Shown: positions 1 through 5,844, counted from the stretch's first letter. The stretch: DNA of 5,925 bases from Paracoccaceae bacterium (GCA_003551745.1 PUNI01000439.1:1-5925), one strand, 5' to 3'. Notes: generated by a model not told the origin, from the sequence alone. Numbers and translations: made by a program.

Positions 1-957
1 CAGAAGCTCCGACTGCCCGTTGCCGGCGACCCCGGCGATGCCGAGGATCTCGCCGGCCCGCACCTCGAAATCGAGGCCCTTGAGGCGTTCGACGCCCTGC
101 GCATCGACCATGCGCAGCCCCTCGACCTTCAGCACGGTGTGCCTTGGCCGCGCGGGCGGCTTGTCGACCCGCAGCAGCACCTTGCGGCCCACCATCAGCT
201 CGGCAAGCTCCGGCGGGCCGGTCTCGGCGGTGGTCAGCGTCGCAACCATCTCGCCGCGGCGCATCACGCTCACGCGGTCGGTGATCGCCATGATCTCGCG
301 CAGCTTGTGTGTGATCAGGATGATCGTCTTGCCCTCGCGCTTGAGCCCTTCGAGGATGCGGAACAGGTGGTCCGCCTCGGCCGGGGTCAGCACGCCTGTG
401 GGCTCGTCGAGGATCAGGATGTCGGCCTGCCTGTAGAGCGCCTTCAGGATCTCCACGCGCTGCTGGTGGCCCACCGAGAGATCGGAGATCACTGCGTCGG
501 GGTTCACATGCAGTTCGTAGTCGCGGGAAAGCTCGGTGAGCAGCCGGCGCGCCTTGGCCAGCGAGGGGCGCAGCAGCGCGCCATCCTCGGCGCCGAGGAT
601 CACGTTCTCCAGCACCGTGAAGTTCTCGACGAGCTTGAAATGCTGGAAGACCATGCCGATGCCGGCGCGGATCGCGGCGCGGCTGTCGGGGATCACCGTG
701 GGTTTTGCGCCGATCAGGATCTCGCCGGCGTCAGCCTGGTAGAAACCGTAGAGGATCGACATCAGCGTCGACTTGCCGGCGCCGTTCTCGCCGACGATGC
801 CGTGGATGGTGCCGCGCTCCACGGTAATCGAGATGTCCTTGTTGGCCTGCACCGGTCCGAAGGCCTTGGAGACGCCGCGCAACTCGATGGCGGGCGCCGC
901 CGGCGCGCTCGGGGCGGCCGTGGCCCGCCGCCCCATGCTCTCGCCCTCGGCCGCCAT
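1..957 (-). CDS. BMP-type ABC importer ATP-binding protein, two-domain (3' end cut by window edge)
   Basis: This is the ATPase of an importer of the BMP/nucleoside type (YufO/NupA/RbsA-like, two nucleotide-binding domains in one chain), acting on the cytoplasmic side of the inner membrane. I translated 319 codons without a stop up to the left edge; a full protein is usually about 500 residues. Domain 1 is complete: Walker A GENGAGKST (56-64), Q-loop Gln105 in FQHF, signature LSVGHQQR (160-167), Walker B ILILDEP (180-186) and H-loop His217. Domain 2 starts near residue 275 and reaches GVAGNGQSEL (309-318). That sits where a second Walker A would be but lacks GKS/T, as is normal for the second domain in this family. 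The ATG at 957 directly follows the TGA of the upstream binding-protein gene, which suggests translational coupling, but has no clear ribosome binding site. The in-frame ATG at 936 has GAGGG seven bases upstream and may be the true start. The permease genes should lie beyond the left edge. Confidence 0.93.
   Translation of the reverse strand, partial: MAAEGESMGRRATAAPSAPAAPAIELRGVSKAFGPVQANKDISITVERGTIHGIVGENGAGKSTLMSILYGFYQADAGEILIGAKPTVIPDSRAAIRAGIGMVFQHFKLVENFTVLENVILGAEDGALLRPSLAKARRLLTELSRDYELHVNPDAVISDLSVGHQQRVEILKALYRQADILILDEPTGVLTPAEADHLFRILEGLKREGKTIILITHKLREIMAITDRVSVMRRGEMVATLTTAETGPPELAELMVGRKVLLRVDKPPARPRHTVLKVEGLRMVDAQGVERLKGLDFEVRAGEILGIAGVAGNGQSELL
944..948 (-). promoter_or_regulatory. 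Ribosome binding site for an internal start of the ABC ATPase
   Basis: The minus strand reads GAGGG followed by seven bases and the ATG at 936-934. The longer reading frame from 957 has no comparable site. This argues for a start seven codons later, although coupling to the upstream stop codon could also serve the ATG at 957. Confidence 0.45.
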
Positions 958-1953
958 TCAGAACGCGTGGGCCGGGCAGCTGTCGTCGTCGGAGTAGTTG
1001 TGAACCACCAACTCGCCGGCGATGATGGCCGCCGCCGCGGCATCCACCGCCTCGCGCATCTCGTCGCTGATGAGCGCCTCGTTGTGTTCGTCGATGGCGA
1101 CGCCCACGCCCTCTTCGGCGAGGCCGATCACCACCACGCCCGGCTCCAGATCCGGCCCGGCGGTGAAGGCGTCGAACACGGCCACGTCGACGCGCTTGAG
1201 CATGGAGGTCAGAACCGAGCCCGGATGCAGGTAGTTCTGGTTCGAGTCGACGCCGATCGAGAAGCGGCCCTCGTCGGCCACCGCCTGCAGCACGCCGAGC
1301 CCGGTACCGCCCGCGGCGGCATAGATCACGTCGGCGCCCTGCGCCATCTGGCTCTGGGCGATCTCGCCACCGCGCACCGGATCGTTCCAGGCTGCCGGCG
1401 TGGTGCCGGTGAAGTTGGCGATCACGGTGGCGTCGGGGTCCACCGCCCTCACGCCCTGGGCATAGCCGCAGCCGAAGCGCCGGATCAGCGGAATGTCCAT
1501 GCCACCGACGAAGCCCACCGTCGCGGTTTCCGAAGCCATCGCCGCGAGCATGCCGACAAGATACGAGCCCTCGTGCTCGGAGAAGAGGATCGAGCGGACG
1601 TTCGGCTGCTCGACGAACCCGTCGACGATGGCGAACATGGTGTCGGGATAGTCGGGCGCGACCTCGTCCAGCACGCTGGCGAAGGCGAAGCCGGTCATCA
1701 CGATCGGATTGGCGCCGGCCTCGGCGAAGCGGCGCAGCGCCTGTTCGCGCTGCGCTTCGGACTGCATCTCGAGGTCGCGATAGCTGCCGCCGGTCTCGGC
1801 CGCCCAGCGTTCGGCGCCCTCATGGGCGGCCTGGTTGAACGAGCGGTCGAACTTGCCGCCGAGGTCGAAGATGAGCGCGGGCTCGGCGGCGGCCGCGGCG
1901 GCCGAAAGCGCAAGCGCGGCGGCAGAGCCGAGAAGCGTGCGGGCAAAGGTCAT
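958..1953 (-). CDS. BMP family ABC transporter periplasmic substrate-binding protein
   Basis: This is a solute-binding protein of the BMP (basic membrane protein, PnrA-like) family, which captures a ligand in the periplasm for an ABC importer. Characterised members bind nucleosides, but the ligand here cannot be read from the sequence. From the chosen start it has 331 residues, normal for the family. Residues 1-23 form a signal peptide with a short basic N-region, a Leu/Ala-rich core and an AAA-type cleavage site before Glu24. There is no lipobox cysteine, so it is soluble rather than a lipoprotein. Diagnostic segments are the N-terminal FDLGGKFDRSFNQ (29-41), FSEHEGSYLVGM (124-135), VGFVGGMDIP (146-155), DVIYAAAGGTGLGVLQ (208-223) and IGVDSNQ (233-239). 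It has two cysteines, at 162 and 326. An ATG at 1971 would add six residues, but the ATG at 1953 has GGGAG eight bases upstream and puts the signal core at the N-terminus. The stop abuts the ATPase start, so the two are one operon. Confidence 0.94.
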   Translation of the reverse strand: MTFARTLLGSAAALALSAAAAAAEPALIFDLGGKFDRSFNQAAHEGAERWAAETGGSYRDLEMQSEAQREQALRRFAEAGANPIVMTGFAFASVLDEVAPDYPDTMFAIVDGFVEQPNVRSILFSEHEGSYLVGMLAAMASETATVGFVGGMDIPLIRRFGCGYAQGVRAVDPDATVIANFTGTTPAAWNDPVRGGEIAQSQMAQGADVIYAAAGGTGLGVLQAVADEGRFSIGVDSNQNYLHPGSVLTSMLKRVDVAVFDAFTAGPDLEPGVVVIGLAEEGVGVAIDEHNEALISDEMREAVDAAAAAIIAGELVVHNYSDDDSCPAHAF

Positions 1954-1961
1954 CGAAGGGT

Positions 1962-1966
1962 CTCCC
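1962..1966 (-). promoter_or_regulatory. Ribosome binding site deciding the BMP protein start
   Basis: GGGAG on the minus strand lies eight bases before the ATG at 1953. It falls inside the short extension from the ATG at 1969-1971, which has no such site of its own, so the 1953 start is preferred. Confidence 0.65.
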
Positions 1967-2023
1967 GTCATGGTCGGCCGGCGGTTCCGGCGGGGCCGGG
2001 CCGCGGCTCATGGATCGTCAGGG

Positions 2024-2053
2024 ATTAAGGCCGCAGGGCACCGGCCCGGTCAA
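2024..2053 (-). promoter_or_regulatory. Promoter candidate for the BMP transporter operon
   Basis: On the minus strand a -35-like TTGACC (2053-2048) is followed by an 18-base spacer and a -10-like CTTAAT (2029-2024). These match the sigma-70-type consensus at five and four of six positions. Initiation would fall near 2017, giving a GC-rich leader of about 60 bases before the ATG at 1953. The site lies just after the hairpin that ends the upstream rimI operon, where a new promoter would be expected. No start-site data are available. Confidence 0.5.
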
Positions 2054-2063
2054 GTCGCATTTT

Positions 2064-2088
2064 GGCCGCGCCGGGGCTGGGCGCGGCC
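2064..2088 (-). terminator. GC-rich hairpin after rimI, possible terminator without a T-tract
   Basis: A perfect 9-bp inverted repeat (GGCCGCGCC and GGCGCGGCC) encloses a 7-base loop and starts three bases after the rimI stop codon. In the direction of transcription it is followed by AAAATG rather than a run of T, so it is not a classical intrinsic terminator. Its position at the operon end suggests a transcript 3'-end stabiliser or a weak or Rho-assisted terminator. Confidence 0.5.
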
Positions 2089-2090
2089 GC

Positions 2091-2486
2091 TCACAAGGGC
2101 TTGCGCAGGATCACGGCGTCGCTGGCGCCGTAATAGCCCGCGCGGCGCCCGGCTTCGCAAAACCCGGCCCGGTCGTAGAGCGCGCGGGCGGCTGCGTTGT
2201 CCGCCGCAACCTCGAGGAACATCGCCATCGCTCCGCGCGCCGCGGCCTCGGCCAGCAGCCCGGCCAGCAGGCGGGTCGCCACGCCCCGGCGCCGCCGGGC
2301 AGGGGCGACGGCGATCGTGAGGATCTCGGCCTCGTCTGCGATGACGCGGGCGAGCGCGAACCCGTCGCTCTCGGTTGCCAGCAGAGTGCCGGGGGCGGCG
2401 AGCAGGCGGGCGAACTCCGCCGCGCCCCAGGGTCGCGGCACCGTGAAGGCGGCGGCATGCAGCCGCGCCATCTCGTCCGGGCTCAC
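2091..2486 (-). CDS. rimI: Ribosomal protein S18-alanine N-acetyltransferase (RimI)
   Basis: RimI transfers an acetyl group from acetyl-CoA to the N-terminal alanine of ribosomal protein S18 in the cytoplasm. The product has 131 residues, a little shorter than E. coli RimI (148), and is a single GNAT domain. Acetyl-CoA-binding motif A is ILTIAVAPARRRRGVATRLL (about 55-74), with the pyrophosphate loop RRRRGVA. Motif B contains LEVAADNAAARALYDRAGF (91-109). Glu92 and Tyr104, twelve residues apart, match the spacing of the catalytic Glu103/Tyr115 pair known from Salmonella RimI. The start is a GTG that overlaps the tsaB stop as GTGA, so translation is probably coupled. An ATG five codons downstream (2471) is an alternative, but neither start has a strong ribosome binding site. 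Placement right after tsaB is the usual order in many bacteria and supports the call over a generic GNAT enzyme. Confidence 0.88.
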   Translation of the reverse strand: MSPDEMARLHAAAFTVPRPWGAAEFARLLAAPGTLLATESDGFALARVIADEAEILTIAVAPARRRRGVATRLLAGLLAEAAARGAMAMFLEVAADNAAARALYDRAGFCEAGRRAGYYGASDAVILRKPL

Positions 2487-3136
2487 GGCAGCAGCACCGG
2501 CGGCGGGTCGGACGGCGGCGCGGCGTCGGCCGGGCGCAGATAGACGGGCGCCGGGCGCGGCTGCGGCCGGTCGCGGCAGGTCGCGGCGATTCGGGCAATC
2601 GCCTCGGCCAGCGGCCAGCGTGGCGTCAGCACCGGCCCGCCGGTTGCTGCCGCCACAGCCTCGGCGGCATGGCCCACCACCGGCAACCCAGACCCGCGCC
2701 ATGCGACGGGTAGCGCCTCCGGCGTCGCCGCGACAGGGGGGGCCGCGCCCGCGTCGAGCCGTTTCAGGAAGCAGGCCCCGCGCCGGGCATCGAGGCTTGC
2801 CAGCAGCGGCCGCGGGCCCTCCGCGCCGAGCGCGTCGAAGCCGCTCACCCCAACGGCCGGCACCCCCAGCGAGAGCGCGAGCCCGCGCGCCGCCGCCACT
2901 GCCACGCGGACGCCGGTGAAGCTGCCCGGCCCGGTGCCGACGCCGAGCGCGGCAAGATCGCGCCAGGCGACACCCGCCTCGGCCAGCAGTTCCTCCAGCA
3001 GCGGAAACAGCCGCTCGGCCTGTCCGCCTTGCATCGCCTCGCTGCGCTGCGCGAGGCAGCGGTCGCCGGAAAGCAAAGCGGCCGCGCAATGCGCGGCCGA
3101 TGTGTCGAAGGCGAGGATCAGCGGCTCAGACGCCAA
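2483..3136 (-). CDS. tsaB: tRNA threonylcarbamoyladenosine biosynthesis protein TsaB
   Basis: TsaB (YeaZ) is the non-catalytic partner that dimerises with TsaD and works with TsaE to place the threonylcarbamoyl group on A37 of ANN-decoding tRNAs (t6A). The product has 217 residues, near the usual 220-230. It has the ASKHA-like N-terminus LILAFDTSAAHCAAALL (6-22), the family signature GTGPGSFTGVRVA (67-79), DARRGACF (116-123, where many members have DARxGEVY) and the C-terminal PVYLRPADA (197-205). The start is TTG at 3136, eleven bases inside the end of nfu, with GAGG nine bases upstream. A later start would remove part of the first beta strand. The Ala/Pro-rich C-terminal tail overlaps the rimI start by GTGA. 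No tsaD or tsaE is in the window. Confidence 0.92.
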   Translation of the reverse strand: MASEPLILAFDTSAAHCAAALLSGDRCLAQRSEAMQGGQAERLFPLLEELLAEAGVAWRDLAALGVGTGPGSFTGVRVAVAAARGLALSLGVPAVGVSGFDALGAEGPRPLLASLDARRGACFLKRLDAGAAPPVAATPEALPVAWRGSGLPVVGHAAEAVAAATGGPVLTPRWPLAEAIARIAATCRDRPQPRPAPVYLRPADAAPPSDPPPVLLP

Positions 3137-3683
3137 CGGGTCGGACCTCGGTTACCTCGGGGATGTAGTGCCGCAGCAGGTTCTCGATCCCCATCTTCAG
3201 CGTCAGGGTCGAGGAGGGGCAGCCCGCACAGGCGCCCTGCATGTGCAGATAGACCACGCCCCGCTCGAAGCCGTGGAAGGTGATGTCGCCGCCGTCCTGC
3301 GCCACCGCGGGGCGCACGCGGGTGTCGAGCAGGTCCTTGATCTGGGTGACGATGGCGGCGTCCGGCCCGTCATGCGTGGCATGGCCGGAACTGGCCGGCC
3401 CCTCGATCGCCGGCTCGCCGGATTGGAAATGCTCCATGATCGCGCCGAGGATCGCAGGCTTCACATGCGCCCATTCCACGCCATCGGCCTTGGTCACGGT
3501 GATGAAGTCGATGCCCAGAAACACCCCGGTCACGCCCTCGACGGCGAAGACGCGCCGGGCCAGCGGCGAGGTTTGCGCGGCCTCGGCCTCGGGGAAATCC
3601 GCCGTGCCCACCTCCAGCACGTCCTGGCCGGGGATGAACTTCAGCGTCGCCGGGTTCGGCGTGGACTCGGTCTGGATGAACAT
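3126..3683 (-). CDS. Nfu-type iron-sulfur cluster carrier (NifU family, Nfu_N plus NifU C-terminal domain)
   Basis: Nfu proteins hold a labile [4Fe-4S] cluster and pass it to client enzymes in the cytoplasm. The product has 185 residues and the two-domain layout of alphaproteobacterial and mitochondrial NFU1 proteins. The N-terminal Nfu_N domain spans about 1-88 (it begins MFIQTESTPNPATLKFIPG and contains VFAVEGVTGVFLGIDFITVTK at about 45-65). A low-complexity, charged linker runs from about 89 to 108. The NifU C-terminal domain spans about 109-178, with the cluster-binding motif CAGC (Cys152 and Cys155) in QGACAGCPSSTLTLKMGIE. The ATG at 3683 has a strong ribosome binding site, GGAGG, seven bases upstream. 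It is the first gene of an operon with tsaB and rimI; its last codons overlap the TTG start of tsaB by 11 bases. A promoter candidate lies directly upstream. Confidence 0.95.
   Translation of the reverse strand: MFIQTESTPNPATLKFIPGQDVLEVGTADFPEAEAAQTSPLARRVFAVEGVTGVFLGIDFITVTKADGVEWAHVKPAILGAIMEHFQSGEPAIEGPASSGHATHDGPDAAIVTQIKDLLDTRVRPAVAQDGGDITFHGFERGVVYLHMQGACAGCPSSTLTLKMGIENLLRHYIPEVTEVRPVGV
3146..3149 (-). promoter_or_regulatory. Ribosome binding site for the TTG start of tsaB
   Basis: GAGG on the minus strand lies nine bases before the TTG at 3136, inside the final codons of nfu. It supports this non-ATG start and the eleven-base overlap of the two genes. Confidence 0.5.
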
Positions 3684-3706
3684 GAATAACCCTCCGTTAC
3701 AGTCAG

Positions 3707-3735
3707 GATATGCGCCCGCGGCCGCCGGGCGTCAA
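3707..3735 (-). promoter_or_regulatory. Promoter candidate for nfu-tsaB-rimI
   Basis: On the minus strand a -35-like TTGACG (3735-3730, five of six to consensus) is followed by 17 bases and a -10-like CATATC (3712-3707, three of six). Transcription would begin near 3700, giving a leader of about 17 bases that contains the GGAGG at 3695-3691 and then the nfu ATG. Spacing and position are good, but the -10 is weak. I see no clear IscR-type site beside it. Confidence 0.5.
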
Positions 3736-3796
3736 CCTGGGCGCAAGTCTGGGCGACAAAGCGATTGCCGAGGATGCGCTCCGCTGCCATGCTTGA

Positions 3797-3811
3797 AGCT
3801 TCGCAGAAGCT
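3797..3811 (+). repeat. Short inverted repeat upstream of the membrane-protein gene
   Basis: Perfect 6-bp arms AGCTTC and GAAGCT are separated by GCA, 31 bases before the start of the plus-strand membrane-protein gene. It could be a protein-binding site or a small leader hairpin. The length is modest and chance cannot be excluded. Confidence 0.35.
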
Positions 3812-3842
3812 GCACGGGCCAGCCGAGGAAGGGGCATGCGCC

Positions 3843-4256
3843 ATGGGTCTTATGCCCGGTCTCGGTCTGGCGATGCTGCTTCTGGCGGTGCCAGGCATCC
3901 TTGCGCTGGCGGCAAAATTCGCCTTCGGGCCGGTACCCGCCGATTATCACGGCGAGATCCTGTCGCGGGCGGGCGTGGAGCCGGCGCCGGCGGTGCTGAC
4001 CATTCTCGGGGCGGTCTACAAGGTGCTGGCCGGGGCGCTGGCGGCCGTGGCGCTGGCCATCGCCGCGCTGGTGCTGGTGGTGGCGCTCGGCGATGTGCGC
4101 TGGCCGCTGCTGGTGGTCGTCGCGATAGCGCTGCTGGTGGGGGGTATCGCGGCCTTCATCATGCAGGGGGTCGAGCGGGCAACGGGGGTGCGCACCCCGT
4201 GGCGCCGCGCCGCCGGCCTCACCGTGCTGGTGCTGGCGGGCGCGTTGCTGGCCTGA
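3843..4256 (+). CDS. Small hypothetical integral membrane protein (about four membrane segments)
   Basis: I do not recognise a named family. The 137-residue product is extremely Ala/Leu/Val-rich and has four hydrophobic stretches: about 5-27, 50-82 (long, with a GAVYK entry), 88-107, and 122-137, which runs to the C-terminus. Between the first two is a short polar loop, FGPVPADYHGEILSRAG (28-44). A basic stretch (ERATGVRTPWRR, 111-122) lies before the last segment; by the positive-inside rule this loop is likely cytoplasmic. There is no signal peptide cleavage site and no catalytic motif. The ATG at 3843 is chosen because AGGAAGGGG ends eight bases upstream and because the first hydrophobic segment then begins at residue 5. 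The frame stays open upstream, with an ATG at 3789 and a TTG at 3765, but those starts lack ribosome binding sites and add polar sequence. The gene diverges from nfu and converges on the DUF305 gene, 24 bases from its end. Confidence 0.72.
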   Translation: MGLMPGLGLAMLLLAVPGILALAAKFAFGPVPADYHGEILSRAGVEPAPAVLTILGAVYKVLAGALAAVALAIAALVLVVALGDVRWPLLVVVAIALLVGGIAAFIMQGVERATGVRTPWRRAAGLTVLVLAGALLA

Positions 4257-4280
4257 CGCCCGGCCTGACGGGGCGCGCGA

Positions 4281-4666
4281 TCAATGGCCACGCCCGGCCA
4301 GCCAGGCGCGCATCCGGCCGATCTCCCTCTCCCGGGCGGCGATGATCTCGCGGGCCAGTTCGGCCAGCTCTGGGTCGCTGCCCTGCTCCAGCACGACGCG
4401 GGCCATGTCGACCGCATTCTCGTGGTGCGGGATCGTGCCGCGCACGAAGTCCACATCGGCGTCGCCCGTGACGGCGAGGTCCATGCCGTCGTGCATCCGG
4501 GCGCTGGCCTCGAGAAAGGCGCGGGTCGGGGGCTGTCGTCTGCCGCCCCTTGGGGGTGATCGTGGGCGTGCTGTGCGGCGGCCGGGCCGTGGAAGCCGAA
4601 GTGCCAAAGGCGGGCTTCGGCCAGCGGCAGGGCGAGAACGGCGGCGAGCACGCGGCTGCGGGTCAT
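4281..4666 (-). pseudogene. DUF305 (CopM-like) secreted protein gene, frameshifted
   Basis: DUF305 proteins are small, mostly secreted His/Met-containing helical proteins; some (CopM) bind copper in the periplasm. The start is clear: ATG at 4666 with AAGGAG seven bases upstream, followed by a signal-like N-terminus (MTRSRVLAAVLALPLA) and a His-rich segment QHAHDHPQG (32-40). The conserved domain lies in a different frame and ends at the TGA at 4283-4281. It contains TRAFLEASARMHDGMDLA, GDADVDFVRGTIPHHENAVDMARVV and a helical, charged C-terminus. The switch must occur near the run of five C's (minus strand) at 4532-4528. Adding one base there gives a smooth 128-residue protein, normal for the family. 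Without it the first frame runs on to about 4016, antisense to the next gene. The signal region is slightly odd, with Glu and Arg just after the hydrophobic core. It may be a true pseudogene, a sequencing error in a homopolymer, or phase-type variation. Confidence 0.8.
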
Positions 4667-4703
4667 GGAAGGTCTCCTTTCTGGTCGGCGAGCCGTTTGC
4701 CGG

Positions 4704-4720
4704 CTTCCGGTTACCGGAAG
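4704..4720. promoter_or_regulatory. Perfect palindrome, possible operator upstream of the DUF305 gene
   Basis: CTTCCGGT and ACCGGAAG flank a single central T. The palindrome sits between the aminotransferase stop and the DUF305 start, 38 bases before the latter. The outer arms read CTTCC-N7-GGAAG, the half-site spacing seen in copper-type MerR (CueR/HmrR) operators. No well-placed -35/-10 pair with a 19-base spacer could be identified. As RNA it could fold into a 7-bp stem with a 3-base loop, but no T-tract follows, so an intrinsic terminator is unlikely. Confidence 0.45.
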
Positions 4721-4725
4721 GAAAG

Positions 4726-5844
4726 TCACGACCCGGCGAGTTCCCGCGCCGCCGCCAGCGCCTGCGGAAGCACCTCGGCGAAGGCGTCGAGATCGGCGTC
4801 GGTGCCGGCGCTGACCCGGATGCAGCGGTCGAGCGGCGCGACGCCGGGCATCCGCACGAAGATGTCGCGCACGACCAGCTCGCGCAGCACCGCGGCCGCC
4901 AGATCGCCGTCGCCGCCGCAGTCGATGGCGACGAAATTCGCTGCCGAGGGGACGGCCAAAAGCCCGTTGTCCGCCGCGATCCGGCCCAGCCGCTCGCGGG
5001 CCGCGGCGACCTTGCGCCGAACGTCGGCCAGCCAGCTCTGGTCCTGCAGCGCCGCAAGTGCGCCGGCTTGCGACATCCGCGTCATTCCGAAATGGTTGCG
5101 CACCTTGTCGAAGGCCGCCACCAGCCTCGGCGCGGCGATGGCGTATCCCACCCGCGCCCCGGCAAGCCCGTGCGCCTTGGAAAACGTGCGCATCCGGATC
5201 ACCCGCGGGTCGTCCGCGGCGATCCGCGCCTCTGCCTCGGCCGGGGCGAACTCCAGATACGCCTCGTCGAGGACCAGCAGCGTGCCCTCGGGCAGACGCG
5301 CCAGCATCGCCTCGATCACCGTGCCGCCGTGCCAGGTGCCCATGGGATTGTCGGGGTTGGAGAGGTAGACGAGCTTCGCAGCCGTCTCGGCCGCGGCGGC
5401 GACCAGTGCCTCGGGATCCTCATGGTCGCCGCGGAAGGGCACCGTCACCAGCCGCCCGCCGAACCCCGCGACATGGTAGTTGAAGGTGGGATAGGCGCCG
5501 GCCGAGGTCACCACCGGGTCGCCCGGCGCCACCACGAGCCGCACCAGATTGCCGAGAAGCCCGTCGATGCCTTCGCCCACGGCGATGTTCCCGGGCGCCA
5601 CGCCATGGTGGTCGGCCAGCGCGGCACGCAGATCGTGGTTGTCGGAGTCGCCATACATCCATGCCTCGGCGGCGGCCCGCGCCATCGCCGCCACCGCCCT
5701 GGGCGAGGGGCCGAAGACGCTCTCGTTGGCGCCGAGCCGGGCACGGAACGGCCGGCCGCGGTCACGTTGCATCGCTTCGGGGCCGACGAAGGGAACAGTG
5801 GCGGGCAGGCTCGCGACGAGCGGGGTGAAGCGTGGTCCGGTCAT
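4726..5844 (-). CDS. HisC-like PLP-dependent aminotransferase (class I/II fold)
   Basis: This is a complete 372-residue cytoplasmic aminotransferase of the histidinol-phosphate aminotransferase-like group. Key positions: LGANESVFGPSP (37-48), where HisC enzymes have a NENPxGPSP-like segment; the WMYGD tyrosine (Tyr64); the cofactor-stacking region AGAYPTFNYH (115-124); SNPDNPMG (162-169); Asp193 and Tyr196 in VLDEAYLEF, contacting the pyridine ring; the Schiff-base Lys223 in TFSKAHGLAGARVGY; Arg231, a probable phosphate contact; and Arg343 in CIRVSAGT, expected to bind the substrate carboxylate. It may catalyse the HisC step or act on another amino acid. No histidine-biosynthesis gene is adjacent, so I do not assign hisC. 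The ATG at 5844 has GAGG only four bases upstream, a rather short spacer. The gene lies upstream of, and in the same direction as, the DUF305 gene, with a 59-base gap holding the palindrome. Confidence 0.9.
   Translation of the reverse strand: MTGPRFTPLVASLPATVPFVGPEAMQRDRGRPFRARLGANESVFGPSPRAVAAMARAAAEAWMYGDSDNHDLRAALADHHGVAPGNIAVGEGIDGLLGNLVRLVVAPGDPVVTSAGAYPTFNYHVAGFGGRLVTVPFRGDHEDPEALVAAAAETAAKLVYLSNPDNPMGTWHGGTVIEAMLARLPEGTLLVLDEAYLEFAPAEAEARIAADDPRVIRMRTFSKAHGLAGARVGYAIAAPRLVAAFDKVRNHFGMTRMSQAGALAALQDQSWLADVRRKVAAARERLGRIAADNGLLAVPSAANFVAIDCGGDGDLAAAVLRELVVRDIFVRMPGVAPLDRCIRVSAGTDADLDAFAEVLPQALAAARELAGS

Noticed and set aside
1954..2023. Riboswitch in the transporter leader
   Set aside because: The leader of about 60 bases is GC-rich and may fold, but I find no conserved aptamer elements and it is short for a purine or other riboswitch.
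139..2028. Very long plus-strand open frame opposite the transporter genes
   Set aside because: It runs antisense to two genes with clear family motifs. Its product is a His/Gly/Arg/Ala/Asp-rich composition with no domain, as expected from the complementary strand of high-GC codons.
2197..2919. Plus-strand open frame opposite rimI and tsaB
   Set aside because: Low-complexity Ala/Arg/Pro product; the opposite strand carries recognisable TsaB and RimI motifs.
2091..3089. Reading rimI as a much longer protein starting inside tsaB
   Set aside because: Everything upstream of the GTG at 2486 is Arg/Ala/Gly-rich out-of-frame tsaB sequence; the GNAT domain is complete from the GTG onward.
4257..4280. 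Possible bidirectional terminator between the convergent genes
   Set aside because: Only a 5-bp stem (CGCCC and GGGCG) with a 9-base loop and no T-tract; too weak to call.
4550..5368. Plus-strand open frame opposite the aminotransferase
   Set aside because: Ser/Ala/Arg-rich shadow of a gene whose Schiff-base lysine and other PLP motifs are intact on the minus strand.
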